From Alphaproteobacteria bacterium (GTDB taxonomy: Bacteria > Pseudomonadota > Alphaproteobacteria > SMXQ01): a stretch of 46,635 nucleotides of DNA. Below the pieces are notes generated by a model that saw nothing but the letters and a program-made list of their open reading frames with translations, had not been told where the DNA came from and searched no databases. Of the stretch, positions 27,263 through 35,541 are shown one piece after another. Position 1 is the stretch's first letter. Each line of letters begins with the position of its first letter. The stretch covers positions 1 through 46,635 of the forward strand of contig JAURLI010000070.1 of NCBI GenBank assembly GCA_030831315.1. The letters are read 5' to 3'. Both the position numbers and the translations under genes were made by a program.

Positions 27263-28494
27263 TTAGAATTCTCCGGTTTCTGGAAACTGAATTGACGCAC
27301 GTCAATGCGCCCCGAACGGAAGCCCCCTTCGCAATAAGCGAGATAAAAAGCCCACAGGCGGGAAAATTTGCGATCACGCCCCAGAGAAGCGAGAGAATCC
27401 CTAGCTGCTAAGAAGCGACCACGCCATTCCGCGAGGGTACGGCCATAATCGACACCGAAGCCGAAATCCCTGCGGTGCGACAGGCCAACCCTATCCGCCA
27501 GTTCCCTGACGATTGTCGGGGTCGGCAGCATCCCGCCAGGAAAAACCTGCATCTGGATGAAATCCGGACGGCGCCTGTATCGGTCGAAGAGTTCGTCGGC
27601 AATGGTGATGACTTGGATTCCCACGCGCCCGCCCGGCGCAACGCGTTCGGCGATACGGCCGAAATAAACCGGCCAGTAGGCCTCGCCGACCGCTTCCATC
27701 ATCTCGATCGACACGACATGGTCGAAACGGCCCTCAACGTCCCGGTAATCGCAAAGGCGCACATCCACGAGATCGGCAAGACCTGCCCGCGCGATCCTGT
27801 CGCGGGCATAAGCAAGCTGCTCACTCGAAAGGGTGAGTGCTGTCACCCGCAGGCCGTAATCGCGCGCTGCAATCTCGGCAAGGCCACCCCAGCCGCAGCC
27901 GATCTCGAGGATATGCTGTCCGGGCTTCGAACGGAGGGAGTCGAGAAGACGGCGGTATTTAGCTTCCTGCGCCTGCTCAAGGGTAAGGCCGGGGCGAACG
28001 AACAATGCCGAGGAATAGGTCATGCTCTCGTCGAGCCACAGCGCATAGAAGTCGTTGCCAAGATCATAATGGAAGGAGATGTTGCGCCTCGATCCGCGCC
28101 GGGTATTGGTGCGCAGCCAGTGGCGGAAACGGCGCCACGGCCGGACGGCCCAGGCGAAGTTTGGCGCCGGGCCGCCAAGATCGAGGTTACGCGCCGCCAA
28201 TTCGACCACGGCAGACGGATCCGGGCTGTCCCATTCGCCCTGCGCGTAACTATTGGCGAGCCCCACAGCCTGGCCGGCGAATATCCGCCAGAGCGCCCGC
28301 CAGCTGTGAATTTCCGCCCGCGCCAAAGGGCCGGGCTGTTCGCCGCGCAAAGTCACCGCACTACCGTCGGGCAGCACAAGGGAGAGACTGCCCAGACGAA
28401 TCCAGCGCCCGAAGCAGGCAATCAGGCGCGCCGCCGCTCCACCGCGAACGGCCCCGTATCGAAGCTGGGGGGCGTCGTCAGCACTCATTTGCAT
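27259..28494 (-). CDS. CFA-synthase-like fatty acid methyltransferase (UfaM-like candidate)
   Basis: A 411-residue SAM-dependent enzyme that methylates unsaturated acyl chains in phospholipids. It has HYDLGNDFY (142-150), DESMTYSSALF, the SAM motif ILEIGCGWGG (195-204) and FGVDYGRTL. Against E. coli Cfa, Glu239 and Tyr317 are kept (Glu267, Tyr350), but the bicarbonate-site Cys139 is Ser162 and His266 is Gln294. This suggests a different end product, for example a methylated trans-unsaturated chain as made by UfaM in the furan fatty acid route of Rhodobacter (inference). Start at 28494 (Met1) or 28488 (Met3); ribosome site weak. Second-to-last gene of the operon. Confidence 0.92.
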   Translation of the reverse strand: MQMSADDAPQLRYGAVRGGAAARLIACFGRWIRLGSLSLVLPDGSAVTLRGEQPGPLARAEIHSWRALWRIFAGQAVGLANSYAQGEWDSPDPSAVVELAARNLDLGGPAPNFAWAVRPWRRFRHWLRTNTRRGSRRNISFHYDLGNDFYALWLDESMTYSSALFVRPGLTLEQAQEAKYRRLLDSLRSKPGQHILEIGCGWGGLAEIAARDYGLRVTALTLSSEQLAYARDRIARAGLADLVDVRLCDYRDVEGRFDHVVSIEMMEAVGEAYWPVYFGRIAERVAPGGRVGIQVITIADELFDRYRRRPDFIQMQVFPGGMLPTPTIVRELADRVGLSHRRDFGFGVDYGRTLAEWRGRFLAARDSLASLGRDRKFSRLWAFYLAYCEGGFRSGRIDVRQFSFQKPENSK

Positions 28495-28546
28495 GATCCC
28501 GGAGCCGATGTTGATAGTCGTTTTACGCTCGAACCAGGGTGCCGGA

Positions 28547-29347
28547 TCATCGCCGCGCCTCCAGCTCTCCGACGGTCACGGCGACGGCCGGCTTCTTCGG
28601 CTTCCTGAACACGGGCACGCCTTTTAGCCAAAGTCGAAGCGCGTGCCAGTGAATGGCGGCAATGACTTTGAGGGTCATCAGCGGATGTGCCGCGACGGCA
28701 AGGGCCAGCGCGCCGTCGGTCAATTGCCGCCGCCGCCCCGCCAGCATGGCGGACAGGCCAAGACCGCCCTCGAAGTGGTCCTCGATCCCGACGACGATGC
28801 GTTCGCCAGGGTGGCTGAGGCGGAACTCGTAACGCGCCTCCATCGGGATGAAGGGCGAGACGTGAAAATCCTTGGTCACGGTCTGCCGGATGGTGCCGCT
28901 GCGCGCCACCGACCCGTCAACCGGGAGGAGGTAGCCATGCATTTCCCCGAAGGTATTGCGCACCTCGTGCAACACAGCGATCAGACGGGCCTCGCGGTCG
29001 TAGCAGTAGTAGATGCTGAGAGGATTGAATACGTATCCCCACATGCGCGGGAAACAGGCGATATAGGTGCGCCCCTCGGGATCAAACAACCCTGCGGCCC
29101 GAAGCTGGGCCTCGACCCATTCACGGGTGGTGCTGCCGTCCATCGCACCGTGATCGGCGTCATGGAAACCAAGAACGCCGAACCGGTTATAGGCGAGAAG
29201 CCTCAGCCCGCGCGCGAGACTGTCGATGCCGCCAAGATCAAGGAGCAGGAAAAAAACCCGGTAATCGAGACGATGACGCACCGGCCGGTGCCGCAGGTGA
29301 AGTACCCGGCCGAGATAGAGCGCACTTTCCGGAAACCTGTCCTTCAT
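28547..29347 (-). CDS. DUF1365 family protein
   Basis: A 266-residue protein with the DUF1365 core: ESALYLGRVLHLRHRPVRHRLDYRVF, YIACFPRMWGYVFNPLSIYYCYD, VRNTFGEMHGYLLP and KDFHVSPFIPMEARYEFR. It probably associates with membranes or lipids; no reaction is established to my knowledge, though it nearly always lies beside CFA-like methyltransferases and FAD oxidoreductases. ATG at 29347 is favoured, 14 bp after the previous stop; an upstream ATG at 29401 would overlap that gene by 40 bp and lengthen the protein with a Gly/Ala stretch. Second gene of the minus-strand ECF operon. Confidence 0.9.
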   Translation of the reverse strand: MKDRFPESALYLGRVLHLRHRPVRHRLDYRVFFLLLDLGGIDSLARGLRLLAYNRFGVLGFHDADHGAMDGSTTREWVEAQLRAAGLFDPEGRTYIACFPRMWGYVFNPLSIYYCYDREARLIAVLHEVRNTFGEMHGYLLPVDGSVARSGTIRQTVTKDFHVSPFIPMEARYEFRLSHPGERIVVGIEDHFEGGLGLSAMLAGRRRQLTDGALALAVAAHPLMTLKVIAAIHWHALRLWLKGVPVFRKPKKPAVAVTVGELEARR

Positions 29348-29361
29348 GCTTTCGGCCCGAC

Positions 29362-30705
29362 CTATTGCGCCGCCCGTGCGACCCGAGGCGTAACTTCCCA
29401 AGGAGGCGAAACGCCCATGGCACTTGCCGCCGCGATTCCCGACGCAAAGGCATCCTCATGGAAACCATAGCCGAAATAACTGCCGCAGAACCATGTTTTG
29501 CGCCGCCCCTGGATTTCGCGAAGGCGGGCCTGTGCGGAAATCCCCGCAACATCGAAAACCGGATGGCTGTAATCGAAACTCGCGAGAACGCTCTCGGGAG
29601 CCGGTTCGAAGGGCGGGTTTAGGGTTACAAAGACAGGCCCGGCATCGCCAAAGTTCTGCAACCGGTTCATCCAGTAGGTCACTCCCTGGGCCCCATCGGG
29701 ACCTTGGGGCGCAATGTAATTCCACGCCGCCCAAGCGGTGCGGCGGCGCGGCATGAGAGCGCGGTCGCGGTGCAGCACCACGCGGTTGGGCTTGTAGGTA
29801 AAGGCCCCGAGGACATTGCTCTCGGCAGCATCAGGATCGCCGAGCATCCGCAAAGCCTGATCCGCATGGGCGGCGATCACGACACCGTCGAACCGCTCGG
29901 TGACATCGCCCGTCAGTGTCACGGAGACATTCATGCCGGAGCGCGTCACCGTGCTGACCGGGCTGCCCAAGCGGACCACAGCACCATTGTCGGTGACATA
30001 TTGGAGGATGCGGCGCACATACTCGCGACTGCCGCCCGTGACCGTTCTCCAGCGCGGCCGGTTCGCCAGTCGCAACAATCCGTGAACCTCAAAAAACCGC
30101 ACCAGCGTCGCCGCGGGCATATCCTCCACTGTGCCCTGCGGCTGCGACCAGATCGCTGCTGCCATCGGAGCCAGGTGATCGTCGCGGAAACTTGCGGGAT
30201 AGCCCCTGCGCGTGAAGTACTTTCCCAAGGTCTCGCCGGTGACCTCAAGCGCCGGGAGGTCCTCGAGCGCCTCGTTATAAAACCGACGCAGGCCGTAAAG
30301 CATGGCCCAGAAACGCGGTCGCAGAAGATTACTCGCCTGCGCCAAAAGCCCGCCCGGAAACCGCCCGGAATACTCGAAGTCTCCATCCCCGCAGGAAACG
30401 GAGAAAGACATTTCGCTCTTCTGGCTTTCAACACCGAGAAAGTCGAAGGCAGCACAAAGTGTCGGGTAGTTGACCGGGTTGAAGACGATAAACCCCGTAT
30501 CGACGGCCAAAGAGCCCGCAGGGTCATCCACGACCACCGTGTTGCAATGCCCGCCCGGCCTAGTGTCTGCCTCGAACAGATGAACGTCATATTCGCGGCA
30601 AAGCGTTAGCGCCGCCCCGAGGCCGGCCGCGCCGGTGCCGATGACGGCTATGCGTCCACGGCGCAACGCTGCCGGATTGATTGCAAAATGGGCGTTTTCG
30701 GTCAT
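29362..30705 (-). CDS. FAD-dependent oxidoreductase (amine-oxidase fold), lipid cluster
   Basis: A 447-residue flavoprotein. The dinucleotide-binding VIGTGAAGLGAALTL starts near residue 21, with FEADTRPGGHCNT after it, and the C-terminal FCGSYFGYGFHEDAFASG closes the FAD site. This COG2907-like group is related to phytoene/fatty acid desaturases, so acting on acyl chains is plausible; a counterpart of UfaD or UfaO is possible but I cannot say which. First gene of the operon, 60 bp downstream of an ECF11-type promoter. Oxygen-dependent flavin chemistry would fit a stress-induced fatty acid oxidation. Confidence 0.9.
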   Translation of the reverse strand: MTENAHFAINPAALRRGRIAVIGTGAAGLGAALTLCREYDVHLFEADTRPGGHCNTVVVDDPAGSLAVDTGFIVFNPVNYPTLCAAFDFLGVESQKSEMSFSVSCGDGDFEYSGRFPGGLLAQASNLLRPRFWAMLYGLRRFYNEALEDLPALEVTGETLGKYFTRRGYPASFRDDHLAPMAAAIWSQPQGTVEDMPAATLVRFFEVHGLLRLANRPRWRTVTGGSREYVRRILQYVTDNGAVVRLGSPVSTVTRSGMNVSVTLTGDVTERFDGVVIAAHADQALRMLGDPDAAESNVLGAFTYKPNRVVLHRDRALMPRRRTAWAAWNYIAPQGPDGAQGVTYWMNRLQNFGDAGPVFVTLNPPFEPAPESVLASFDYSHPVFDVAGISAQARLREIQGRRKTWFCGSYFGYGFHEDAFASGIAAASAMGVSPPWEVTPRVARAAQ

Positions 30706-30764
30706 CGGACGATTAGGACAATAATCTGTTTATTAAATTTAGGTTTTAGGCGTGTAGCGCGCCT

Positions 30765-30794
30765 CCTTTACGCGGTACGTCAACAGACGGATCA
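30765..30794 (-). promoter_or_regulatory. ECF11-type promoter of the FAD-DUF1365-CFA-DUF3833 operon
   Basis: On the minus strand TGATCC (30794-30789), an 18-bp spacer ending GCG, then TAAAGG (30770-30765), about 60 bp before the FAD oxidoreductase ATG. Same hexamer, same spacing, same GCG-TAAA junction as the sigma-chrR promoter, and the base run before TGATCC is CCGG here and CCAG there. This is strong internal evidence for one regulon. Confidence 0.8.
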
Positions 30795-30894
30795 CCGGTC
30801 CACCTGCGTCAACTTGCCCACCGAACCACCAGGGGCTAGGTTCATGAAGAAGCTTAGGGGGCTCACGATAGGCACCCTACCAAGGAGGACCCTC

Positions 30895-31656
30895 ATGAAA
30901 AAATTCATTCTGATCGCCGTAGCGGCCATCGTCGCCGTTGTTATCGGCGCGATTGTATTCGTCGGTTCGAACATCGATGGCATCGTCAAGAACGGCGTCG
31001 AAACATACGGCCCGCGCTTCACCGGCACGCAGGTCCGCCTCGGCGGGGTTTCTTCTTCGATCATGGGCGGCGAAGTCACGGTGAAGGAATTCTTCCTCGG
31101 CAACCCGCAGGGCTTCAAGACCGCACATGCCTTTAAGGTCAGCCGCATCAAGGTCGTCGTGGATGCCGCCTCGCTCACTTCCGACACGGTGCGCATCAAG
31201 GAAATCGTCATCGACGCACCCGATATCATCTATGAAATGGGCGGCGGCAGTTCCAACCTTCAGGCGATCCAGAACAACGTCAACAAGGCCGCCGGCGGTG
31301 GCAAATCGTCTTCGAAGTCGGACGGTCCGTCGAAGAAAGTCGTGATCGACAATCTTTACGTCCGCAATGCCAAGGCTGCCCTGTCGGCGGGCATGCTGGG
31401 CGGCAAGGTCATCCCGCTTCCGGTACCCGACATCCATCTAAAGGATATCGGCAAGAAGGAAAACGGCACCTCCATGGGCGAAGCGACCAAGCAGCTGCTC
31501 GATGAGATCACCAAGTCCGCGACCTCGGCCGCGGGCAAGATCGACATCAAGGGCATGACCGAAGGGGCGAGCAAGGCCGTCGGCGATGCCGCCAAAGGCG
31601 CCGGCGATGCCATGAAGGGTGTCGGCGATCAACTCAAGGGCATCTTCGGGAAATAG
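30895..31656 (+). CDS. AsmA-like membrane-anchored protein
   Basis: A 253-residue protein with a single N-terminal transmembrane helix (residues 4-24, ILIAVAAIVAVVIGAIVFVG) and a periplasmic part. Residues 35-130 (GPRFTGTQVRLGGVSSSIMGGEVTVKEF, DTVRIKEIVIDAPDIIYE) match the beta-groove start of AsmA/DUF748 proteins, thought to help lipid transport or envelope assembly. A Gly/Ser/Lys linker precedes a second short repeat, and the C-terminus is an amphipathic Ala/Gly/Lys helix (SKAVGDAAKGAGDAMKGVGD). Much shorter than full AsmA. ATG at 30895 has AAGGAGG 6 bases upstream. Ten bp before the next gene. Confidence 0.82.
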   Translation: MKKFILIAVAAIVAVVIGAIVFVGSNIDGIVKNGVETYGPRFTGTQVRLGGVSSSIMGGEVTVKEFFLGNPQGFKTAHAFKVSRIKVVVDAASLTSDTVRIKEIVIDAPDIIYEMGGGSSNLQAIQNNVNKAAGGGKSSSKSDGPSKKVVIDNLYVRNAKAALSAGMLGGKVIPLPVPDIHLKDIGKKENGTSMGEATKQLLDEITKSATSAAGKIDIKGMTEGASKAVGDAAKGAGDAMKGVGDQLKGIFGK

Positions 31657-31666
31657 GCACCGCGTA

Positions 31667-32641
31667 ATGTCATCGTCATCGGGACCCGCACCGTACATCG
31701 CGGTCGCGGGTTGCGGCGCCTGGGGCCGCAATCACGTTCGTACCCTGGGCACGCTCGGCGCGCTCGCCGCCGTATCGGATGCCTCGGCCGCAGCCGCCAA
31801 GGCCGCAGCCGAGGCATCGGGCGCCCCGGCGCGCGCCTGGACCGAAATCCTCGCAGACCCGGCAATCAGCGGCGTGGTCATTGCCGCGCCCGACGCCCTG
31901 CACGCCGCGATGGCGGGGGAAGCGCTGGCCGCAAGCAAGCATGTCCTTGCCGAAAAACCGATGACGATGGGAGTCGCCGATGCCGAAAATCTGGCGACTG
32001 AAGCCGAGCGCAAAGGCCTCGTGCTAATGACGGGACATATCCTGCGCTACCACTCAGCCTTCCGCAGGATGCAGGAATTGATCGCCGACGGCGCCGTCGG
32101 CCGCATACGCCACATCGCCGCCCGGCGCATGCATTACGCGCCGGGTGCGCCGCGCCAGGCGCTCTGGGATCTGGGGCCGCATGATCTTTCCATGATCCTG
32201 GCGCTTGCCGGCCGCAAGCCGCTATCCGTGCGCGCCGCCTACAGCGCATACGAAGGCGACATCCCGCAAGCCGGCAGCATGGCGCTCGATTTCGGCGACG
32301 GACTGACCGCCGAGATCGCGTTTTCAGCCATCACCCCGGTCAAGCTGCACCAGATCAGCGTCGCCGGGAACGAGGCCCAGGCGGTCTTCGAAGACTCGAA
32401 GCCATGGCCGGAAAAGCTCGCCCTGTTCCGCCCAGGCCTCGAACGGGTGCGCAAACCGCTCGCCCGCGAAGGGATAGACGTCGTGCCTGGCGAACCGCTG
32501 GCCGAGGAATTGCGCGCCTTCATCACGGCGATCAAAGGCGGCCCCACGCCCCCCAGCGGCGCGCGCGAGGCCATCGGCGTCATCGCAGTGCTGGAGGCGG
32601 CAGCGCGGGCGGCCGAAAGCGGCAAGGCGGAAACGCCCTGA
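31667..32641 (+). CDS. Gfo/Idh/MocA-family oxidoreductase (nucleotide-sugar type)
   Basis: A 324-residue NAD(P)-dependent enzyme. Rossmann motif VAGCGAWGRNHVRTL (13-27), then the catalytic LAEKPMT with Glu96-Lys97-Pro98, and WDLGPHDLSMI in the C-terminal beta-sheet domain. Followed by a DegT aminotransferase, it resembles WbpB/WlbA, which oxidise the 3-position of UDP-GlcNAcA so that the partner can aminate it. No acetyltransferase of that route lies nearby. ATG at 31667 is preferred as it sits just before the Rossmann fold. Substrate inferred from context only. Confidence 0.87.
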   Translation: MSSSSGPAPYIAVAGCGAWGRNHVRTLGTLGALAAVSDASAAAAKAAAEASGAPARAWTEILADPAISGVVIAAPDALHAAMAGEALAASKHVLAEKPMTMGVADAENLATEAERKGLVLMTGHILRYHSAFRRMQELIADGAVGRIRHIAARRMHYAPGAPRQALWDLGPHDLSMILALAGRKPLSVRAAYSAYEGDIPQAGSMALDFGDGLTAEIAFSAITPVKLHQISVAGNEAQAVFEDSKPWPEKLALFRPGLERVRKPLAREGIDVVPGEPLAEELRAFITAIKGGPTPPSGAREAIGVIAVLEAAARAAESGKAETP

Positions 32642-32687
32642 AGGCCGGAAATCCGGGGATTTTCGCGGTATTTTTTCCGACCCGTCC

Positions 32688-32716
32688 TTGACAGCGGATT
32701 CACTTAGCCCTAGGTG
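32688..32716 (+). promoter_or_regulatory. Candidate sigma-70 promoter for the aminotransferase gene
   Basis: A perfect -35 TTGACA at 32688-32693 is followed after 17 bp by TAGGTG, a weak -10. It lies 79-107 bp upstream of the DegT-family start in the 153-bp gap after the oxidoreductase. Only the -35 is convincing. Confidence 0.35.
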
Positions 32717-32794
32717 TTGCGCTGCGAAACGCCTTGGGAATCAGGAGAATTTTCAAGCTTTCGCCCCTCTTCCCAGCGCAAGGCCTCATTCCTC

Positions 32795-33994
32795 ATGGCG
32801 TCCAATTCCCCCCGTCAGCACCCGGTTACATCGTCTTCGGCAGCAGCTGATTCCCAGTACATCCCCTTTATCGACCTGCAGGCCCAGCGTGCGCGCCTCG
32901 GCAACCGCATTGAGGAAGCCATGGAACGCGTGCTGCAGCACGGTCGCTTCATCAACGGGCCCGAAATCGACGAACTTGAACGCCAACTCTCGGCCTTCTG
33001 CGGTGCGCGCCACGTCATCGCCTGCGCATCGGGTACCACGGCGCTGTCGCTCGGCCTGACGGCGCTCGGCGCGAAATACCGCGACGCCATCTTCGTGCCG
33101 GCCTTCACCTTCGTGTCGCCTGGCGAGGTTGCCGCGCGGCTCGGCTGCATTCCCGTTTTTCTGGATGTCGAACCCGATACGTGCAACATATCGCCCGACA
33201 GCCTCGTGCGTGGCATCGAGATGGCGAAGGAACACGGGCTTACCCCGCGCGGTGTCATCGTCATCGACCTCTTCGGCCAGCCCGCCGACTACGATAAGCT
33301 GACCCAGATCGCGACCGGTCATGATCTCTGGATGATGGCCGATGCGGCCCAGAGCTTCGGTGCCGTCTACAAGGGCACCCATGTGGGCAAGCTGGCGCGC
33401 GTCACGGCAACCAGTTTCTTCCCGTCGAAGCCGCTCGGCTGTTACGGCGATGGTGGCGCAATCTTCACCGATTCCGATGTTCTTGCAGCTGAAATGCGCT
33501 CGCGCCGCCAGCATGGCCAGGGCGAAGACCGCATGACCCATGTGCGCATCGGCATGAACGGCCGCCTCGACAGCCTGCAGGCGGCGATCCTGATCGAAAA
33601 GCTGTCGATCCTCGGCGATGAACTCAAGGCCCGCGACCGCATCGCGCGCCGCTACAACGAGGCACTGAAGGATCTGGTTATCGTTCCGACCGTGCGCCCC
33701 GACCGCTTCTCCGCCTGGGCGCAGTACACCGTGCGCCTGCGGCCGGGCGAGCGCGACGCGGTGCGCGCGAGCCTCGATGCCGACAAGATCCCGACGGCAA
33801 TCTACTACCACACGGCGCTGCACCAGCATGCGCCCTACGTTGGTTATCCGCGCGCGGGCGGCAAGCTGCCGGTCGCCGAGGAACTGGCCGAAACGGTTCT
33901 CAGCCTACCCTTCCATCCCTATCTGGAAGAGCCGCTTCAGGACCGCATCGTCGACAGCTTCCGCAAGGCCATCAAGGCTGCGCGAAACGGCTGA
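32795..33994 (+). CDS. DegT/DnrJ/EryC1/StrS aminotransferase
   Basis: A 399-residue PLP enzyme of the sugar aminotransferase fold. The lysine that forms the internal aldimine is Lys212 in TSFFPSKPLGCYGDGGA, and MADAAQSFGA supplies the Asp and Gln for PLP. IPFIDLQAQ, GRFINGPEIDELE and GTTALSLGL are classic. It adds an amino group to a keto-sugar nucleotide with glutamate as donor; with the oxidoreductase before it, a WbpE-like step is likely. The first 20 residues are Ser/Pro-rich and may be overextended, since the fold starts at IPFIDL; a start at 32795 lacks a strong ribosome site. Confidence 0.92.
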   Translation: MASNSPRQHPVTSSSAAADSQYIPFIDLQAQRARLGNRIEEAMERVLQHGRFINGPEIDELERQLSAFCGARHVIACASGTTALSLGLTALGAKYRDAIFVPAFTFVSPGEVAARLGCIPVFLDVEPDTCNISPDSLVRGIEMAKEHGLTPRGVIVIDLFGQPADYDKLTQIATGHDLWMMADAAQSFGAVYKGTHVGKLARVTATSFFPSKPLGCYGDGGAIFTDSDVLAAEMRSRRQHGQGEDRMTHVRIGMNGRLDSLQAAILIEKLSILGDELKARDRIARRYNEALKDLVIVPTVRPDRFSAWAQYTVRLRPGERDAVRASLDADKIPTAIYYHTALHQHAPYVGYPRAGGKLPVAEELAETVLSLPFHPYLEEPLQDRIVDSFRKAIKAARNG

Positions 33995-34004
33995 CCACCG
34001 GCGA

Positions 34005-34547
34005 TCAGCCGTTCATCAGCGAATCGATTTCTGCCTGATGCAGGGTGTTCTCGCCACCCGCGGCGGTCTCGGCGTCGCCGCCAGAATTCTCGAGCACGAT
34101 GGCACCGTTGATGATCGCGCCGGCCGTTTCCTGCAGCTGGCGGATCGAGGGCATCGCGTAATTCACGATCTGGGCGACGGCGCGGCTATCGCCGCGCGCC
34201 GCCATGGTCCGGGCACCGGAAATCGTCGCCATGATCAGCGCGCCAAGCTTGGCAATGGTAGCGTCGAAGGGCTTTCGATACTCCGGCGGCGACTGGTCAT
34301 AGGCATGGATCGCCAGTTCGCGGGCGGAAAACCGGGACCGGCGGAAATGTTCGGCGTAGGAAACCGGCTGCCATTCGGCGAGATCCTCGATGCAGTCGGG
34401 CATATCGGGGACCAGCTCGAGCAGCATCATCGCTTCATTGAAATGTTTGAGGTAATCCGTCGCCAGAAGGCTGCGCTCGTTGATGTTCGCAGCGCTGGCC
34501 CTGGCGCGCAGGTCCTCAATATCCACAGTGTTGTCGACGGCGCTCAC
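34005..34547 (-). CDS. Helical protein of unknown function with FliM-like C-terminal peptide
   Basis: A 180-residue, mostly helical, soluble protein I cannot place in a named family. Recognisable runs are LLATDYLKHFNEAMMLLELVP, YAEHFRRSRFSARELAIHAY and PSIRQLQETAGAIINGAIV. After a Gly/Ala linker (155-165) it ends TLHQAEIDSLMNG (168-180), nearly the same as the N-terminal CheY-binding peptide of FliM (ILSQAEIDALLNG in E. coli). It may therefore bind a CheY-like regulator. The start is unsure: GTG at 34547 or TTG at 34580, neither with a good ribosome site. Convergent with the aminotransferase gene. Confidence 0.72.
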   Translation of the reverse strand: MSAVDNTVDIEDLRARASAANINERSLLATDYLKHFNEAMMLLELVPDMPDCIEDLAEWQPVSYAEHFRRSRFSARELAIHAYDQSPPEYRKPFDATIAKLGALIMATISGARTMAARGDSRAVAQIVNYAMPSIRQLQETAGAIINGAIVLENSGGDAETAAGGENTLHQAEIDSLMNG

Positions 34548-34642
34548 GTGTAAGCCAAATCTTCTAGCCTCTAAGTGCAAGAAGTATTGCAGCCCGGGGT
34601 TATCCGAAAGTTAATAAACCGTTCGCGCGGAACCCCGCCGCC

Positions 34643-35395
34643 TCAGCGGCCCCGGCGGGCGCGCTCGACGACCGCGCGGAGGTTGGCGGCGCTGGTGTAG
34701 CCGGGCACGACCTCGCGGCCGATGACGAAAGCCGGGGTGCCGTCGACACCGACCCGGCGCCCGAGCGCGATGGTGTCCTGAAGAAGCCTCGTGGTTTCCG
34801 CCGCCGCCATGTCGGCCCTGAGCCGCGCAAGATCAAGGCCGAGGCTGCGGGCGATATCCATCACCGCGGCCTCGTCCAGTCCCCCCTCACGCGTCATCAT
34901 CGCGTCGTGCATTTGCAGGTACTTTCCCTGGCGCGCCGAAGCCACGGCGGCACGCGCGGCCACGACAGAATCGGGGCCCAATACCGGATATTCCTTGAAG
35001 ACGAAACGGACCTTCGCATCGGCGGCAAGCAGCGCCTTCACCTCCGGCACCACGCGGCGGCAATAGGGACAGCGATAGTCGAAGAACTCGACCACGGTGA
35101 CGTCACCAGAGGGATTTCCCGCCACGGGCAACGGACCCGGATCAACCAGACTGCCCTGCAAGGCGGCAACCGCTTCGCGCTGCCTGATCGCCTTCGATGC
35201 CTCGTCACGCCGACGGAGGGCTTCGACCGAATCGAGGATGACCTCCGGATGGCTCATCAGATAGGCATGAACCCGCCGCTCGAAATCGGAGAGATCGTTG
35301 CGCGCCGATTGCGGCAGGCTCACCGGAACAAGCAACGCCGCCACGGCGATAACCACCGCAAGCAGGGCAAAAAGGGTCGGCGGGCGTAACGGCAT
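34643..35395 (-). CDS. DsbA-family thiol:disulfide protein (Com1/BdbD-like)
   Basis: A 250-residue envelope protein. Residues 8-25 form a signal anchor or signal peptide. A helical stretch (35-80) precedes the thioredoxin domain with the active site Cys109-Pro-Tyr-Cys112 in FFDYRCPYCRR and the cis-Pro loop GTPAFVIG. The insertion of helices and the FKEYPVLGPDS motif are as in periplasmic DsbA/DsbG-like oxidoreductases that form or repair disulfides. ATG at 35395 is preferred; an earlier ATG would put a basic segment before the hydrophobic core. Stands alone. Confidence 0.9.
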   Translation of the reverse strand: MPLRPPTLFALLAVVIAVAALLVPVSLPQSARNDLSDFERRVHAYLMSHPEVILDSVEALRRRDEASKAIRQREAVAALQGSLVDPGPLPVAGNPSGDVTVVEFFDYRCPYCRRVVPEVKALLAADAKVRFVFKEYPVLGPDSVVAARAAVASARQGKYLQMHDAMMTREGGLDEAAVMDIARSLGLDLARLRADMAAAETTRLLQDTIALGRRVGVDGTPAFVIGREVVPGYTSAANLRAVVERARRGR

Positions 35396-35541
35396 GGAAA
35401 GGTACTTTCGGCAGCGGAAACGATGCCCGCCACGGCGGGCCAGGATGAGGCGACGATAATACCCCACCGCGCCGGGGGACAGGCTAATATGCGGCAGGCA
35501 ACAAATACGAATGTACGGGCAGCGGGGGGCTGGCTTAGGAC

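Noticed and set aside
28494-28499. TGATCC on the plus strand between the CFA and DUF1365 genes
   Set aside because: Wrong direction for the operon and no -10 at the right distance.
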